From Paenibacillus_AP thailandensis (GTDB lineage: Bacteria > Bacillota > Bacilli > Paenibacillales > Paenibacillaceae): a stretch of DNA of 64,000 nucleotides. The DNA is taken from the NCBI RefSeq assembly GCF_042685365.1, contig NZ_JBHUMY010000029.1, positions 1 through 64,000 on the forward strand. The letters run 5' to 3'. The notes beneath the pieces are model-generated. The model did not search any database, was not told the origin of the DNA, and saw only the letters and a list, made by a program, of their open reading frames with translations. This document shows, piece by piece, positions 36,373 through 48,930 of this stretch; the first letter of the stretch is position 1; every line of letters begins with the position of its first letter. The position numbers were made by a program, and so were the translations under genes.

Positions 36373-36395
36373 GGATATAGTCTCCCTTCGTTATC

Positions 36396-36866
36396 CTACC
36401 AGCGATAGTGAGCGAATGCTTTGTTCGCTTCCGCCATTTTGTGCGTGTCTTCGCGCTTCTTAACAGATGCGCCGGTGTTGTTCGATGCGTCGATGATTTC
36501 CGCAGCCAGACGTTCTTCCATCGTCTTCTCCCCGCGCAAGCGCGAGTAGTTTACGAGCCAACGGAGACCAAGCGACGTGCGGCGCTCCGGTTTAACTTCG
36601 ATCGGCACTTGGTAGTTAGCGCCGCCGACACGGCGAGCTTTAACCTCAAGTACTGGCATGATGTTTTTCAGTGCTGCTTCGTACACTTCCATCGGATCTT
36701 TACCCGTGCGCTCCTGAACCAGCTTGAATGCATCATACAGCAGCTTTTGAGCAACACCGCGCTTGCCGTCGATCATGATGCGATTGATAAGGCGGGTAAC
36801 CAGTTTGCTGTTGTAAACCGGATCCGGCAATACATCGCGTTTCGTTACAGGACCTTTGCGTGGCAT
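36396..36866 (-). CDS. rpsG: 30S ribosomal protein S7
   Basis: 156 residues, as in Bacillus (MPRKGPVTKRDVLPDPVYNSK). Starts assembly of the 30S head and contacts E-site tRNA. AAAGGGGG upstream. It follows rpsL by 66 bases. Confidence 0.99.
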   Translation of the reverse strand: MPRKGPVTKRDVLPDPVYNSKLVTRLINRIMIDGKRGVAQKLLYDAFKLVQERTGKDPMEVYEAALKNIMPVLEVKARRVGGANYQVPIEVKPERRTSLGLRWLVNYSRLRGEKTMEERLAAEIIDASNNTGASVKKREDTHKMAEANKAFAHYRW

Positions 36867-36932
36867 GTAAAGTCCCCCTTTCTTTCGTAGTCATAAGTCG
36901 CTCCGAATCGAATTGCTTCGATCAGGTTCTTA

Positions 36933-37352
36933 TTATTTTTTAGCTTTAGGACGTTTCGTGCCGTATTTGGAACGGCCTTGCATGCGGTTGTTCACGCCTG
37001 CAGTGTCAAGCGCGCCGCGAACGATGTGGTAACGTACACCCGGAAGGTCCTTAACGCGGCCTCCGCGGATCAGTACAACGCTGTGCTCTTGCAGGTTGTG
37101 ACCGATACCCGGGATGTAAGCCGTCACCTCGATACGGTTCGTCAAACGCACGCGGGCATATTTACGAAGTGCGGAGTTTGGTTTCTTCGGCGTCATCGTG
37201 CCTACGCGAGTGCAAACGCCGCGTTTTTGTGGAGCGCTAATATCCGTAGCTTCACGTTTCAGAGCGTTGAAGCCCTTTTGCAAAGCTGGGGATTTCGACT
37301 TTACCACTTTAGCTTGACGTCCTTTGCGGACCAGTTGGTTAATTGTTGGCAT
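36933..37352 (-). CDS. rpsL: 30S ribosomal protein S12
   Basis: 139 residues from ATG 37352 (MPTINQLVRKGRQ). It carries the short Bacillota insert (ATDISAPQKRG) seen in Bacillus S12. S12 monitors codon-anticodon pairing. The streptomycin-relevant lysines in TPKKPNSALRK (56-57) are unaltered, so the allele looks streptomycin-sensitive. GGAAGGAGGTGG precedes the start. Confidence 0.99.
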   Translation of the reverse strand: MPTINQLVRKGRQAKVVKSKSPALQKGFNALKREATDISAPQKRGVCTRVGTMTPKKPNSALRKYARVRLTNRIEVTAYIPGIGHNLQEHSVVLIRGGRVKDLPGVRYHIVRGALDTAGVNNRMQGRSKYGTKRPKAKK

Positions 37353-37470
37353 TTCGTGCCACCTCCTTCCAATATCTTGATGCCTTTTTTGTATAATGGT
37401 AGACATTAAACCCTGATTTTAAGCCCACAGATCCAGGCGGTTCATAAAAGAGCAAATAAAAATTTCTGCA

Positions 37471-37499
37471 AGTATACCACTATTGCGGCACTCGCAAAA
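37471..37499 (-). promoter_or_regulatory. possible promoter before rpsL (extended -10)
   Basis: TGG-TATACT gives an extended -10 (TATACT at 37471-37476), with a weak -35 TTTTGC (37494-37499) 17 bases upstream. It lies in the 159-base gap between the L7Ae-like gene and rpsL. Confidence 0.45.
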
Positions 37500-37511
37500 A
37501 CGGTCATCCTT

Positions 37512-37742
37512 TTATTCTTCCACGTTTACCGCAGCGGCCGTAGCGGCTCCGACATCGATACCGCATAATTCGCCTAACTGCTTCATGGAATCCACCCATT
37601 TGATCGGGATTGCCGTGCGTTCGCACAGCTGAGCGATCTTGTCCCTCATTCGAGGATCTGCATCGCGGGCAATATAGACTTCGACGGCTCTTCCTTGCTC
37701 GAGCATCTTCGTCGTCTGTTTGGCGCCGACTTTGAATCGCAT
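37512..37742 (-). CDS. ybxF: ribosomal L7Ae-like K-turn-binding protein
   Basis: 76 residues (MRFKVGAKQTTKMLEQGRAVE). Small L7Ae/L30e-fold protein found between rpoC and rpsL in Bacilli, where YbxF binds kink-turn RNA and associates with ribosomes. The exact job is unsettled. It begins the str transcript, behind a TTGACA promoter. Confidence 0.93.
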   Translation of the reverse strand: MRFKVGAKQTTKMLEQGRAVEVYIARDADPRMRDKIAQLCERTAIPIKWVDSMKQLGELCGIDVGAATAAAVNVEE

Positions 37743-37795
37743 GGTTCACCTTCTCCTATCAAAAAGAGAGATCAAGCCACTGGGCACACTCCGAT

Positions 37796-37825
37796 ATAGT
37801 ATCATCTCATACCCTATGATGTCAA
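37796..37825 (-). promoter_or_regulatory. promoter of the str operon
   Basis: Perfect -35 TTGACA (37820-37825), an 18-base spacer and -10 TACTAT (37796-37801), about 50 bases before the L7Ae-like gene. Confidence 0.7.
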
Positions 37826-37904
37826 GAAAGAAGGAAGCATTCATTCAAATATTTTTGCATTAACGCATCATGTCGGCCCATGATTCCATATGACAACGGA
37901 AAAT

Positions 37905-37944
37905 GGGGCAGCCGCGCGCCGACTTGGCGCGCAGGCCGCCTCCC
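37905..37944 (-). terminator. terminator after rpoC
   Basis: GC-rich minus-strand hairpin (GGCGGCCTGCGCGCC / GGCGCGCGGCTGCC) followed by CCCATTTTCC. The T run is short. Confidence 0.65.
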
Positions 37945-37983
37945 ATTCGTTGCCGTAAACCGAATCTCGTCCGCAGAGGCGGG

Positions 37984-40900
37984 TTACTCCACCGTTACGG
38001 GTTCGGATTCGATTTCGCCTTGATTATCCGATTGTTGCTCTTCTTCCATACCGACGAAACGGATGTTCCGGTAGCGGGTCATGCCGGTTCCGGCAGGAAT
38101 CAGCTTGCCGATGATGACGTTCTCCTTCAAGCCAAGCAGCTGGTCGACTTTACCCTTGATCGCGGCGTCGGTCAGCACGCGCGTCGTTTCTTGGAACGAT
38201 GCGGCGGACAGGAAGGAATCCGTCTCCAGTGACGCTTTCGTAATACCGAGCAGCACCGGCTTCGCCACCGCAGGCTCTTTGCCGGCCATAATGGCATCGC
38301 GGTTGGCGTCTTCGTATTCGTGCATATCGACGAAAGAGCCTGGCAGAAGCGTCGTGTCGCCCGCATCGACGATGCGGATTTTGCGAAGCATCTGCTTCAC
38401 CATAACCTCGATGTGCTTGTCGTTGATTTCTACGCCCTGGTTCCGGTAAACGCGTTGCACTTCCTGCAGAATGTAGTTCTGCACGCCGCGAATGCCTTTA
38501 ATGCGCAGCATGTCTTTCGGGTCGATCGAACCGTCTGTCAGTTCGTCGCCGGCCTCGACATGCTGGCCTTCCGTTACCCGGATGCGGGAACCGTACGTTA
38601 CCGCGTATACTTTCGTTTCCGCTTCGCCTTGAACCTCGATTTCGCGGCGGTCCTTCGCTTCGCGGATTTCTTTGATCACGCCGTCGAGCTCCGTAATAAT
38701 CGCTTGGCCTTTCGGATTGCGCGCTTCGAACAGCTCCTGGATCCGCGGCAAACCTTGCGTAATGTCGTCGCCGGCAACGCCGCCGGTGTGGAACGTACGC
38801 ATGGTGAGCTGGGTTCCCGGCTCCCCGATCGATTGAGCGGCGATAATGCCGACAGCTTCGCCGATCTCGACGTGCTTGCCGGTCGCCAGGTTGCGGCCGT
38901 AGCACGTTTTGCAGACGCCGTGACGGGCGCGGCAGCTCAAAATCGAACGGATTTGAATTTTCTCGATGCCCGCTGCGACGATCGCTTCGGCTTTGTTCGA
39001 ATCGATCAGCTCGTTGCGGTTGACGATAATTTCTTTCGTCTCCGGATGGCGTACGGTTTCGAAGGAGTAACGGCCTTCGATACGGTCGTACAGATCTTCG
39101 ATAACCTCTTTGCCGTCCTGAATTTTGCTTACGGTAAAGCCTTTGTCCGTACCGCAATCGTCTTCGCGAACGATAACGTCCTGCGCAACGTCGACCAGAC
39201 GGCGGGTCAAATAACCCGAGTCGGCCGTACGCAGAGCCGTATCGGCAAGACCTTTACGCGCGCCGTGCGTCGAGATGAAGTACTCGAGGACGGTCAGGCC
39301 TTCGCGGAAGTTCGATTTGATCGGCAACTCGATGATCCGGCCGGACGGGTTCGCCATCAGGCCGCGCATGCCGCCGAGCTGCGTAATCTGCGACTTGTTG
39401 CCGCGCGCTTTGGAATCGACCATCAACATGATGTTGTTGTAACGGTCCATCGATTTCATCAGCACGTCGGTAATGCGGTCTTTCGCCTTGCCCCAAATGT
39501 CGATGACGCGGTCGTAACGTTCGTCGTTCGTAATCAAACCGCGGCGGTATTGGTTCGTAACGACTTTCGCCTGCGCTTCCGCTTCGTTCAGGATGTCGAT
39601 CTTTTCCTTCGGCACGACGACGTCGGATACGGCGATCGTAATGCCGGCGCGCGTCGAATACGTGAAGCCGAGCTGCTTGATCCGGTCCAGCGTAATCGAC
39701 GTTTGGGTCGTGTGGTATTTGCGGAAGCATTCCGCGATGATCGATCCCAGATATTCTTTGCCGACACCGCCGGCAATCGGCAGCGATTCCGCGAACTTGC
39801 GCAGATCGGTGCCTTTTTCCTTGACGAAATATTTATCAGGTGTACCTTGAAGCAGGTTAACTTTCGTCGCTTCGTTGATATACGGGAAATCGGCAGGGAA
39901 AATCTCGTTGAAAATGACTTTGCCGACCGTCGTCGCAATGAGCGAATTGTTCTGCTCTTCGGTAAAGTTCGTTTTGCCCAGTACGCGCGCCGGAATAAAG
40001 ATGCGCGCATGCAGCGATACGATTTCGCGCTGGTAAGCCGATACCGCTTCGTTCACGGAAGCGAATACCGAGCCGGTGCCTTTCGCGTTGACATTGTCCA
40101 TCGTCAGGTAGTAGCTGCCGAGAACCATGTCCTGCGAAGGCGTAACGACCGGCTTGCCGTCTTTCGGGTTCAAAATGTTGCCCGCGGCCAGCATAAGCAG
40201 ACGGGCTTCCGTTTGCGCCTCGGCGGAAAGCGGCACGTGCACGGCCATCTGGTCGCCGTCGAAGTCCGCGTTATAGGCGGTACATACAAGCGGGTGAAGA
40301 CGGATTGCGCGGCCTTCGACCAAAATCGGCTCAAACGCCTGGATGCCGAGACGGTGAAGCGTAGGGGCACGGTTCAGCAGAACCGGGTGCTCCTTGATGA
40401 CTTCCTCGAGAACATCCCATACTTCCGTGCTTACGCGCTCGACCTTGCGCTTCGCGCTCTTGATGTTATGGGCGAGCCCTTTGTTGACAAGCTCCTTCAT
40501 GACAAAAGGCTTGAACAGCTCAAGCGCCATTTCCTTCGGCAGACCGCATTGATACATCTTCAGGTCCGGACCTACGACGATAACGGAACGGCCGGAGTAG
40601 TCGACCCGTTTACCGAGCAGGTTCTGACGGAAACGGCCTTGCTTGCCTTTCAGCATATGGCTGAGCGATTTAAGCGGACGGTTGCCCGGTCCCGTTACCG
40701 GACGGCCGCGGCGGCCGTTGTCGATCAGGGCGTCAACCGCTTCCTGCAGCATCCGCTTCTCGTTCTGCACGATAATGTCCGGAGCGCCGAGATCCAGAAG
40801 ACGCTTCAGACGATTGTTCCGGTTAATAACGCGGCGGTACAGATCGTTCAGGTCGGATGTCGCGAAACGTCCGCCGTCCAGCTGTACCATCGGACGAAGC

Positions 40901-41610
40901 TCCGGCGGAATAACCGGGAGCACGTCAAGAATCATCCATTCCGGACGGTTGCCGGAATTGCGGAACGCCTCGATCACTTCAAGGCGCTTGATCGCGCGGT
41001 TGCGGCGTTGGCCTTGCGCCGTGCGAAGCTCTTCCTTGAGCGTATCCAGTTCTTTCTCCACGTCGATGTCCTGCAGAAGCTTCTTGACCGCTTCGGCGCC
41101 CATTCCCGCCTGGAAGCCGTAGCCGTATTTCTCGCGGTAGCTGCGGTATTCCTTCTCGGAGAGAAGCTGTTTTTTCTCAAGCGGCGTCTCGCCGGGGTCG
41201 GTCACGACATAGGATGCAAAGTAGATAATCTCCTCCAGCGAGCGAGGGGACATATCGAGCGCAAGACCCATGCGGCTTGGAATGCCTTTGAAATACCAGA
41301 TATGCGATACGGGAGCGGCCAGTTCGATATGGCCCATCCGTTCGCGGCGCACTTTCGCGCGGGTTACTTCAACGCCGCAGCGGTCGCAGACGACGCCTTT
41401 GTAGCGAACGCGTTTGTACTTGCCGCAATGACATTCCCAGTCTTTCTGCGGCCCGAAAATTTTCTCGCAGAAAAGTCCTTCCTTCTCCGGCTTCAACGTT
41501 CTGTAGTTGATTGTTTCCGGTTTTTTCACTTCTCCGCGGGACCAAGAACGAATTTTATCCGGCGATGCCAGACCGATTTTCATATACTCGAAGTTGTTCA
41601 CGTCCAACAA
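37984..41610 (-). CDS. rpoC: RNA polymerase subunit beta'
   Basis: 1208 residues (Bacillus 1199) from TTG 41610 (MLDVNNFEYMKIGLASPDK), eight bases after AAGGAGG. The ATG further upstream overlaps the ribosome binding site. The N-terminal zinc site (CHCGKYK...CDRCG) and the catalytic NADFDGDQMAVH with the three Mg-binding Asp are intact. It forms the catalytic core with RpoB and follows it by 91 bases. Confidence 0.99.
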   Translation of the reverse strand: MLDVNNFEYMKIGLASPDKIRSWSRGEVKKPETINYRTLKPEKEGLFCEKIFGPQKDWECHCGKYKRVRYKGVVCDRCGVEVTRAKVRRERMGHIELAAPVSHIWYFKGIPSRMGLALDMSPRSLEEIIYFASYVVTDPGETPLEKKQLLSEKEYRSYREKYGYGFQAGMGAEAVKKLLQDIDVEKELDTLKEELRTAQGQRRNRAIKRLEVIEAFRNSGNRPEWMILDVLPVIPPELRPMVQLDGGRFATSDLNDLYRRVINRNNRLKRLLDLGAPDIIVQNEKRMLQEAVDALIDNGRRGRPVTGPGNRPLKSLSHMLKGKQGRFRQNLLGKRVDYSGRSVIVVGPDLKMYQCGLPKEMALELFKPFVMKELVNKGLAHNIKSAKRKVERVSTEVWDVLEEVIKEHPVLLNRAPTLHRLGIQAFEPILVEGRAIRLHPLVCTAYNADFDGDQMAVHVPLSAEAQTEARLLMLAAGNILNPKDGKPVVTPSQDMVLGSYYLTMDNVNAKGTGSVFASVNEAVSAYQREIVSLHARIFIPARVLGKTNFTEEQNNSLIATTVGKVIFNEIFPADFPYINEATKVNLLQGTPDKYFVKEKGTDLRKFAESLPIAGGVGKEYLGSIIAECFRKYHTTQTSITLDRIKQLGFTYSTRAGITIAVSDVVVPKEKIDILNEAEAQAKVVTNQYRRGLITNDERYDRVIDIWGKAKDRITDVLMKSMDRYNNIMLMVDSKARGNKSQITQLGGMRGLMANPSGRIIELPIKSNFREGLTVLEYFISTHGARKGLADTALRTADSGYLTRRLVDVAQDVIVREDDCGTDKGFTVSKIQDGKEVIEDLYDRIEGRYSFETVRHPETKEIIVNRNELIDSNKAEAIVAAGIEKIQIRSILSCRARHGVCKTCYGRNLATGKHVEIGEAVGIIAAQSIGEPGTQLTMRTFHTGGVAGDDITQGLPRIQELFEARNPKGQAIITELDGVIKEIREAKDRREIEVQGEAETKVYAVTYGSRIRVTEGQHVEAGDELTDGSIDPKDMLRIKGIRGVQNYILQEVQRVYRNQGVEINDKHIEVMVKQMLRKIRIVDAGDTTLLPGSFVDMHEYEDANRDAIMAGKEPAVAKPVLLGITKASLETDSFLSAASFQETTRVLTDAAIKGKVDQLLGLKENVIIGKLIPAGTGMTRYRNIRFVGMEEEQQSDNQGEIESEPVTVE

Positions 41611-41701
41611 GGAGCAACCCTCCTTCGTCATGTATAGCTATAGTCGCAGGTGGCTCCCGGCGAACCAGTCTCGTTGCCGCCAGGAGCCGTGCCTTCAAAT
41701 G

Positions 41702-45247
<3,546 letters not shown>

Positions 45248-45671
45248 CTTTACCTCACCCCTCATGTCTGTCTCACAGCATCGATATTCCGCTTCCGGCA
45301 AACGATATTTCTTCAAATAAAGAAAAGCCCTTATCGAATGGTTTCGAAAAAAGAGCATGTTCCGGGAGCCGGCCACGCGCGAACAAAGGCGCCACGGCCT
45401 CATATCAAGTAATTTTGCCCAAAATGTAAACATTATACGTCAATCGCAAAGGAAATATGCATCGTGCCTTAAAAATTTGCGCTTGACATTTTAACCAACT
45501 AAAGATATTGAGCCCAATTTAATGCTGACATTTTATAATATTATCACATTCGAAAAGTCAAGTCAATTATTTAAATTTTGTTCCAAAATTTATCTGATTT
45601 CCGGTCTTTTTAGGGATTCCGCTTCTAAACAAACGGCTGCCACACTTCCGGCCAACGTCCGAAACGTTCGG
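45248..45671 (-). promoter_or_regulatory. rpoB leader region with -10 element
   Basis: About 420 bases without a supported gene. A perfect TATAAT (minus strand, 45432-45437) lies 185 bases before rpoB but lacks a good -35 (GCATAT at 17 bases). The leader after it has AT-rich segments. A promoter giving extra rpoBC transcription is plausible. The plus strand shows TTGACA (45482) but no gene follows it. Confidence 0.4.
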
Positions 45672-45698
45672 GAAAACGGAGCTTACGGCCCCGTTTTC
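45672..45698 (-). terminator. weak terminator or attenuator after the methyltransferase gene
   Basis: Arms GAAAACGG/CCGTTTTC with an 11-base loop, spanning the stop codon of the methyltransferase gene. Only a short T run follows, so termination would be partial. Confidence 0.4.
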
Positions 45699-46288
45699 AC
45701 CGCGCGAAAAATCCGGTAACCTTTATCTTTCGTCACTTCGTCCACTTGTCCGAACAGCGACTGCAATTTCGCTTCTGCCGAAGGAGCTCCTTGCTTCTTT
45801 TGAATGACGATCCACATGCTGCCTCCCGGCGCAAGCCTTTCGTAGCCTTCCTCGAAAATACGGTGAACGACCGCTTTCCCGGCGCGAATCGGCGGGTTGC
45901 TGACAATCGAGTCGAATGTCCCTTCTTTGACATTCTCGTAAAGATCGCTCTGCATAATCGAAACGTTCGCGATTCCGTTCAGCTTCGCATTATGACGAGC
46001 GAGCTCTACCGCCCGTTCGTTAATGTCGATCATCGTCACATGCCCGCGCGGCGCCAGCTTGGCCGCCGTAAGCCCGATAGGCCCGTAGCCGCAGCCGACA
46101 TCGAGAACTTTAGCATCGTCCGCGAGGATCAGAGCCTCCAGCAGCACCCGGCTGCCGTAATCCACGCCCGTTTTCGAAAAAACGCCCGCATCCGTCACAA
46201 ATCGGAACGTTAGTCCGCGGATCGTCGTCTCTACCGTATGCCGGTCGGACTTGGCCGACGGCGTTTTGGAATAATAGTGATCAGCCAT
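45683..46288 (-). CDS. ybxB: class I SAM-dependent methyltransferase, YbxB (RsmC-like)
   Basis: 201 residues. The SAM-binding motif I VLDVGCGYGPIGL and the NPPIRAG motif place it with RsmC/RlmG-type rRNA guanine N2-methyltransferases. The orthologue lies between rplL and rpoB in Bacilli (ybxB). Its RNA target is not known. It is downstream of a strong hairpin after rplL, so it and rpoB may receive reduced read-through. Confidence 0.9.
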   Translation of the reverse strand: MADHYYSKTPSAKSDRHTVETTIRGLTFRFVTDAGVFSKTGVDYGSRVLLEALILADDAKVLDVGCGYGPIGLTAAKLAPRGHVTMIDINERAVELARHNAKLNGIANVSIMQSDLYENVKEGTFDSIVSNPPIRAGKAVVHRIFEEGYERLAPGGSMWIVIQKKQGAPSAEAKLQSLFGQVDEVTKDKGYRIFRAVKTGP

Positions 46289-46340
46289 TCATAAGCCCTC
46301 CTGCACATGGGTAGTGGTAGGTTGATGGAGAAAAACATAC

Positions 46341-46380
46341 GACGAACCCCTCGAAACGCAGCGTCTCAAGGGGTTCGTCA
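46341..46380 (-). terminator. attenuator/terminator between rplL and ybxB-rpoB
   Basis: Long stem with arms GACGAACCCCTTGAGACG and CGTTTCGAGGGGTTCGTC, followed at five bases by TTTTT. In Bacteria a partial terminator after rplL commonly sets the ratio of ribosomal protein to RNA polymerase transcripts. Confidence 0.75.
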
Positions 46381-46414
46381 TATTCAGGAAGTATAGCGCG
46401 TTGGTACGCTTCTA

Positions 46415-46777
46415 TTACTTCACTTCTACAGTAGCGCCAGCTTCTTCAAGCTTAGCTTTGATGCTTTCTGCTTCTTCTTTAGCCACTTTTTCTTTGATTG
46501 GCTTCGGAGCGCCGTCAACCAGTTCTTTCGCTTCTTTCAGGCCGAGACCCGTGATTTCGCGAACAACTTTGATAACGTTGATTTTCGAAGCGCCGGCGTT
46601 AGCCAGGATTACGTCGAATTCGCTTTGTTCAGCAGCTTCAGCAGCGCCGCCGCCAGCTACAACCGCTACCGGTGCAGCAGCCGTTACGCCGAATTCTTCT
46701 TCGATTGCTTTAACGAGATCGTTCAGTTCAAGAACGGACATGCCTTTAATGGCTTCCAAGATTTGCTCTTTGCTCAT
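46415..46777 (-). CDS. rplL: 50S ribosomal protein L7/L12
   Basis: 120 residues (Bacillus 123). N-terminal dimerisation part, Ala/Gly-rich hinge (about 35-50) and C-terminal factor-binding domain (GLKEAKELVDGAPKPIKE). Stalk protein that recruits GTPase factors. GGAGG precedes the ATG. It follows rplJ. Confidence 0.99.
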   Translation of the reverse strand: MSKEQILEAIKGMSVLELNDLVKAIEEEFGVTAAAPVAVVAGGGAAEAAEQSEFDVILANAGASKINVIKVVREITGLGLKEAKELVDGAPKPIKEKVAKEEAESIKAKLEEAGATVEVK

Positions 46778-46871
46778 GGTAGAACCTCCAAATTGAATTT
46801 GTTTTAGTTGGTTTGGCTTAAACCGGCATCAGCCGGCAGCCGAATTTACGTGCTTAACGCTTAAAGCGCGA

Positions 46872-47369
46872 TTACGCTTCTTGTTTCTCTGCGACTGCCT
46901 TAACCGCAAGGGCGAAGTTGCGCATAGGCGCTTGCAGGACGCTGAGGAGCATGGACAGCAAACCTTCGCGGGAAGGAAGCTCTGCCAGTGCCTTGATTTG
47001 GTCGATGCCTACGACGCGGCCTTCAACGACGCCGCCTTTCAGCTTGAGCGCTTCGTTCTTTTTCGCGAAATCGTTCAGGATTTTCGCAGGAGCAACTGCG
47101 TCCTCTTTGCTGAACGCGATCGCGGTAGGACCCGTCAATACTCCGTTCAGTTCCGACAACTCAGCCGCTTCCGTAGCACGGCGAACGAGCGTGTTCTTCA
47201 GAACTTGGAACTCAACGCCGGCTTCGCGAAGCTGTTTACGGAGTTCCGTAACTTGCGCTACGTTCAAACCGCGGTAGTCCGCTACGACCGTCGTCGTGCT
47301 TTCGCGCAGTTTCGAAGAGATTTCTTCAACTGCTTGTTGTTTGCCTTGAATAATCTTAGCGTTAGCCAA
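46872..47369 (-). CDS. rplJ: 50S ribosomal protein L10
   Basis: 165 residues (Bacillus 166) from TTG 47369, six bases after AGGGGGTG. The frame continues upstream through the leader, but those residues are not part of L10. Holds the L12 dimers on the stalk; with L12 it is expected to bind its own leader. Confidence 0.96.
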   Translation of the reverse strand: MANAKIIQGKQQAVEEISSKLRESTTTVVADYRGLNVAQVTELRKQLREAGVEFQVLKNTLVRRATEAAELSELNGVLTGPTAIAFSKEDAVAPAKILNDFAKKNEALKLKGGVVEGRVVGIDQIKALAELPSREGLLSMLLSVLQAPMRNFALAVKAVAEKQEA

Positions 47370-47439
47370 ATTGTACACCCCCTGTTTGGTGAATTGTACA
47401 TCCCGTTCATGACAAGTCTCTTGCTCAGGGTGCATGAGA

Positions 47440-47575
47440 AAAGCCTCCGCACGTAGCGAAGGCCATGACGGTTCGTTCACGGCACGGGCCGTTTAAGCCG
47501 ATGCCGCACACAAACGCTTTATCATAACACCTCGGTAGGAAATTAAGCCGTTACCGGCACCTACTGTCTACGGTA
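47440..47575 (-). ncRNA. L10 leader (autoregulatory RNA)
   Basis: The minus strand before rplJ carries CCGTAGACAGTAGGTGCCGG (47554-47573), then CCTACCGAGGTG (47529-47540) and a downstream GC stem. These match the conserved blocks of the Bacillota L10 leader as I know it, which the L10-L12 complex binds. It sits in the rplA-rplJ gap, the expected place. Confidence 0.8.
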
Positions 47576-47604
47576 TGCATGTTCGATATTCAGTTTCGTG
47601 CTTC

Positions 47605-48297
47605 TTAGCGGAATGCCGCCGTGGAAACGCGAGCGCCAGGGCCCATCGTCGAAGACACCGAAATGTTTTTCAGGTAAACCCCTTTAGCTGCTGCCGGTTT
47701 TGCACGGTTCAGCGCGTCGATGAGAGTGCGAAGGTTTTCGTTCAGCTTCTCTGCATCGAAGGACACTTTGCCGATCGGCGCATGGATTTGACCTGCTTTG
47801 TCGAGACGGTACTCGATTTTACCGGCTTTAATCTCTTGAACGGCTTTCGTAACGTCGAACGTTACGGTACCCGCTTTCGGGTTAGGCATGAGGCCTTTAC
47901 CGCCGAGAATACGGCCGAGCTTACCAACTTCAGCCATCATGTCCGGCGTCGCTACGCAGACGTCGAATTCGAACCAGCCTTGTTGGATTTTGTTGATCAT
48001 GTCTGCATCGCCTACATAGTCGGCGCCTGCAGCTTCCGCTTCCTTCGCCTTGTCGCCTTTCGCGAATACGAGGACGCGTTTCGTTTTACCAGTGCCGTGC
48101 GGAAGTACAACAACGCCGCGGACTGCCTGGTCTTGCTTACGAGGGTCTACGCCCAAGCGAACTGCAACTTCAACGGATTCGTCGAATTTGGCAGTCGCTG
48201 CTTTCTTCACGAGCTCAATCGCTTCAAGCGGCTCGTAAGTCGCTTCGCTGTTGATCAGCTTAGCGGCTTCCAAATACTTTTTGCCGTGCTTAGCCAT
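47605..48297 (-). CDS. rplA: 50S ribosomal protein L1
   Basis: 230 residues (Bacillus 232). L1 stalk protein that helps release E-site tRNA and regulates its own operon in many bacteria. MAKHGKKYLEAAKLIN and GKGLMPNPKAGTVT are family motifs. AAGGAGGAG precedes the ATG. It is 146 bases after rplK. Confidence 0.99.
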   Translation of the reverse strand: MAKHGKKYLEAAKLINSEATYEPLEAIELVKKAATAKFDESVEVAVRLGVDPRKQDQAVRGVVVLPHGTGKTKRVLVFAKGDKAKEAEAAGADYVGDADMINKIQQGWFEFDVCVATPDMMAEVGKLGRILGGKGLMPNPKAGTVTFDVTKAVQEIKAGKIEYRLDKAGQIHAPIGKVSFDAEKLNENLRTLIDALNRAKPAAAKGVYLKNISVSSTMGPGARVSTAAFR

Positions 48298-48326
48298 TAT
48301 ACATTCTCCTCCTTACGTGGTATAGC

Positions 48327-48353
48327 GGAAAATCCTCCTAAGGAAAATCCTCC
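48327..48353 (-). repeat. tandem GGAGGATTTTCC repeats in the rplA leader
   Basis: Two copies of the 12-mer GGAGGATTTTCC (minus strand) spaced 15 bases apart, each with a Shine-Dalgarno-like GGAGG but no start codon in range. A stem TCTGGC/GCCAGG-type hairpin lies just upstream. Possibly part of an L1 control site; unproven. Confidence 0.5.
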
Positions 48354-48443
48354 CACCCGCCTGGCCGTACGCCAGACGGTTCGGGCATGCCTGTGCGGCG
48401 CCCTTAAGCCGCATCCTAAACGGATTGCGGTTGCGACTATCAA

Positions 48444-48869
48444 TTAGTCGGCGATCGTGATACCCATGCTGCGAGCGGTTCCTTCGACCATCTTCATTGC
48501 TGCTTCGACGGATGCCGCATTCAGGTCCGGCATTTTTTGCTCGGCGATTTCGCGGACTTTGTCGCGTTTCACGGTAGCGACTTTCTTCTTGTTCGGCTCG
48601 CCGGAACCTTTTTCGATTCCTGCTGCTACGCGAAGAAGGACAGCTGCCGGCGGAGTTTTCGTTTCGAACGTGAACGAACGATCTTCAAACACCGTGATAA
48701 CGACCGGAATGATCAGACCGGCTTGATCAGCAGTACGAGCATTGAATTCTTTACAGAATGCCATAATGTTAACGCCCGCTTGACCAAGGGCAGGACCGAT
48801 TGGCGGAGCCGGATTCGCTTTGCCAGCTGGTACTTGCAGTTTTACAAGCTTGATGACTTTCTTTGCCAT
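48444..48869 (-). CDS. rplK: 50S ribosomal protein L11
   Basis: 141 residues, as in Bacillus. Part of the GTPase-associated centre and needed for RelA activation. The proline-rich loop (GKANPAPPIGPALGQAGVN) targeted by thiopeptides is unaltered. AAGGAGGTG precedes the ATG. It follows nusG by 61 bases. Confidence 0.99.
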   Translation of the reverse strand: MAKKVIKLVKLQVPAGKANPAPPIGPALGQAGVNIMAFCKEFNARTADQAGLIIPVVITVFEDRSFTFETKTPPAAVLLRVAAGIEKGSGEPNKKKVATVKRDKVREIAEQKMPDLNAASVEAAMKMVEGTARSMGITIAD

Positions 48870-48930
48870 GACTTACACCTCCTTGCCTTGATATCCTAGC
48901 GGTGACGGCTTGCTAATGGAAACCGGACAA

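Noticed and set aside
45522..45719. 65-codon plus-strand frame with an upstream TTGACA
   Set aside because: No ribosome binding site or good -10, and it runs antisense into the ybxB-type gene.
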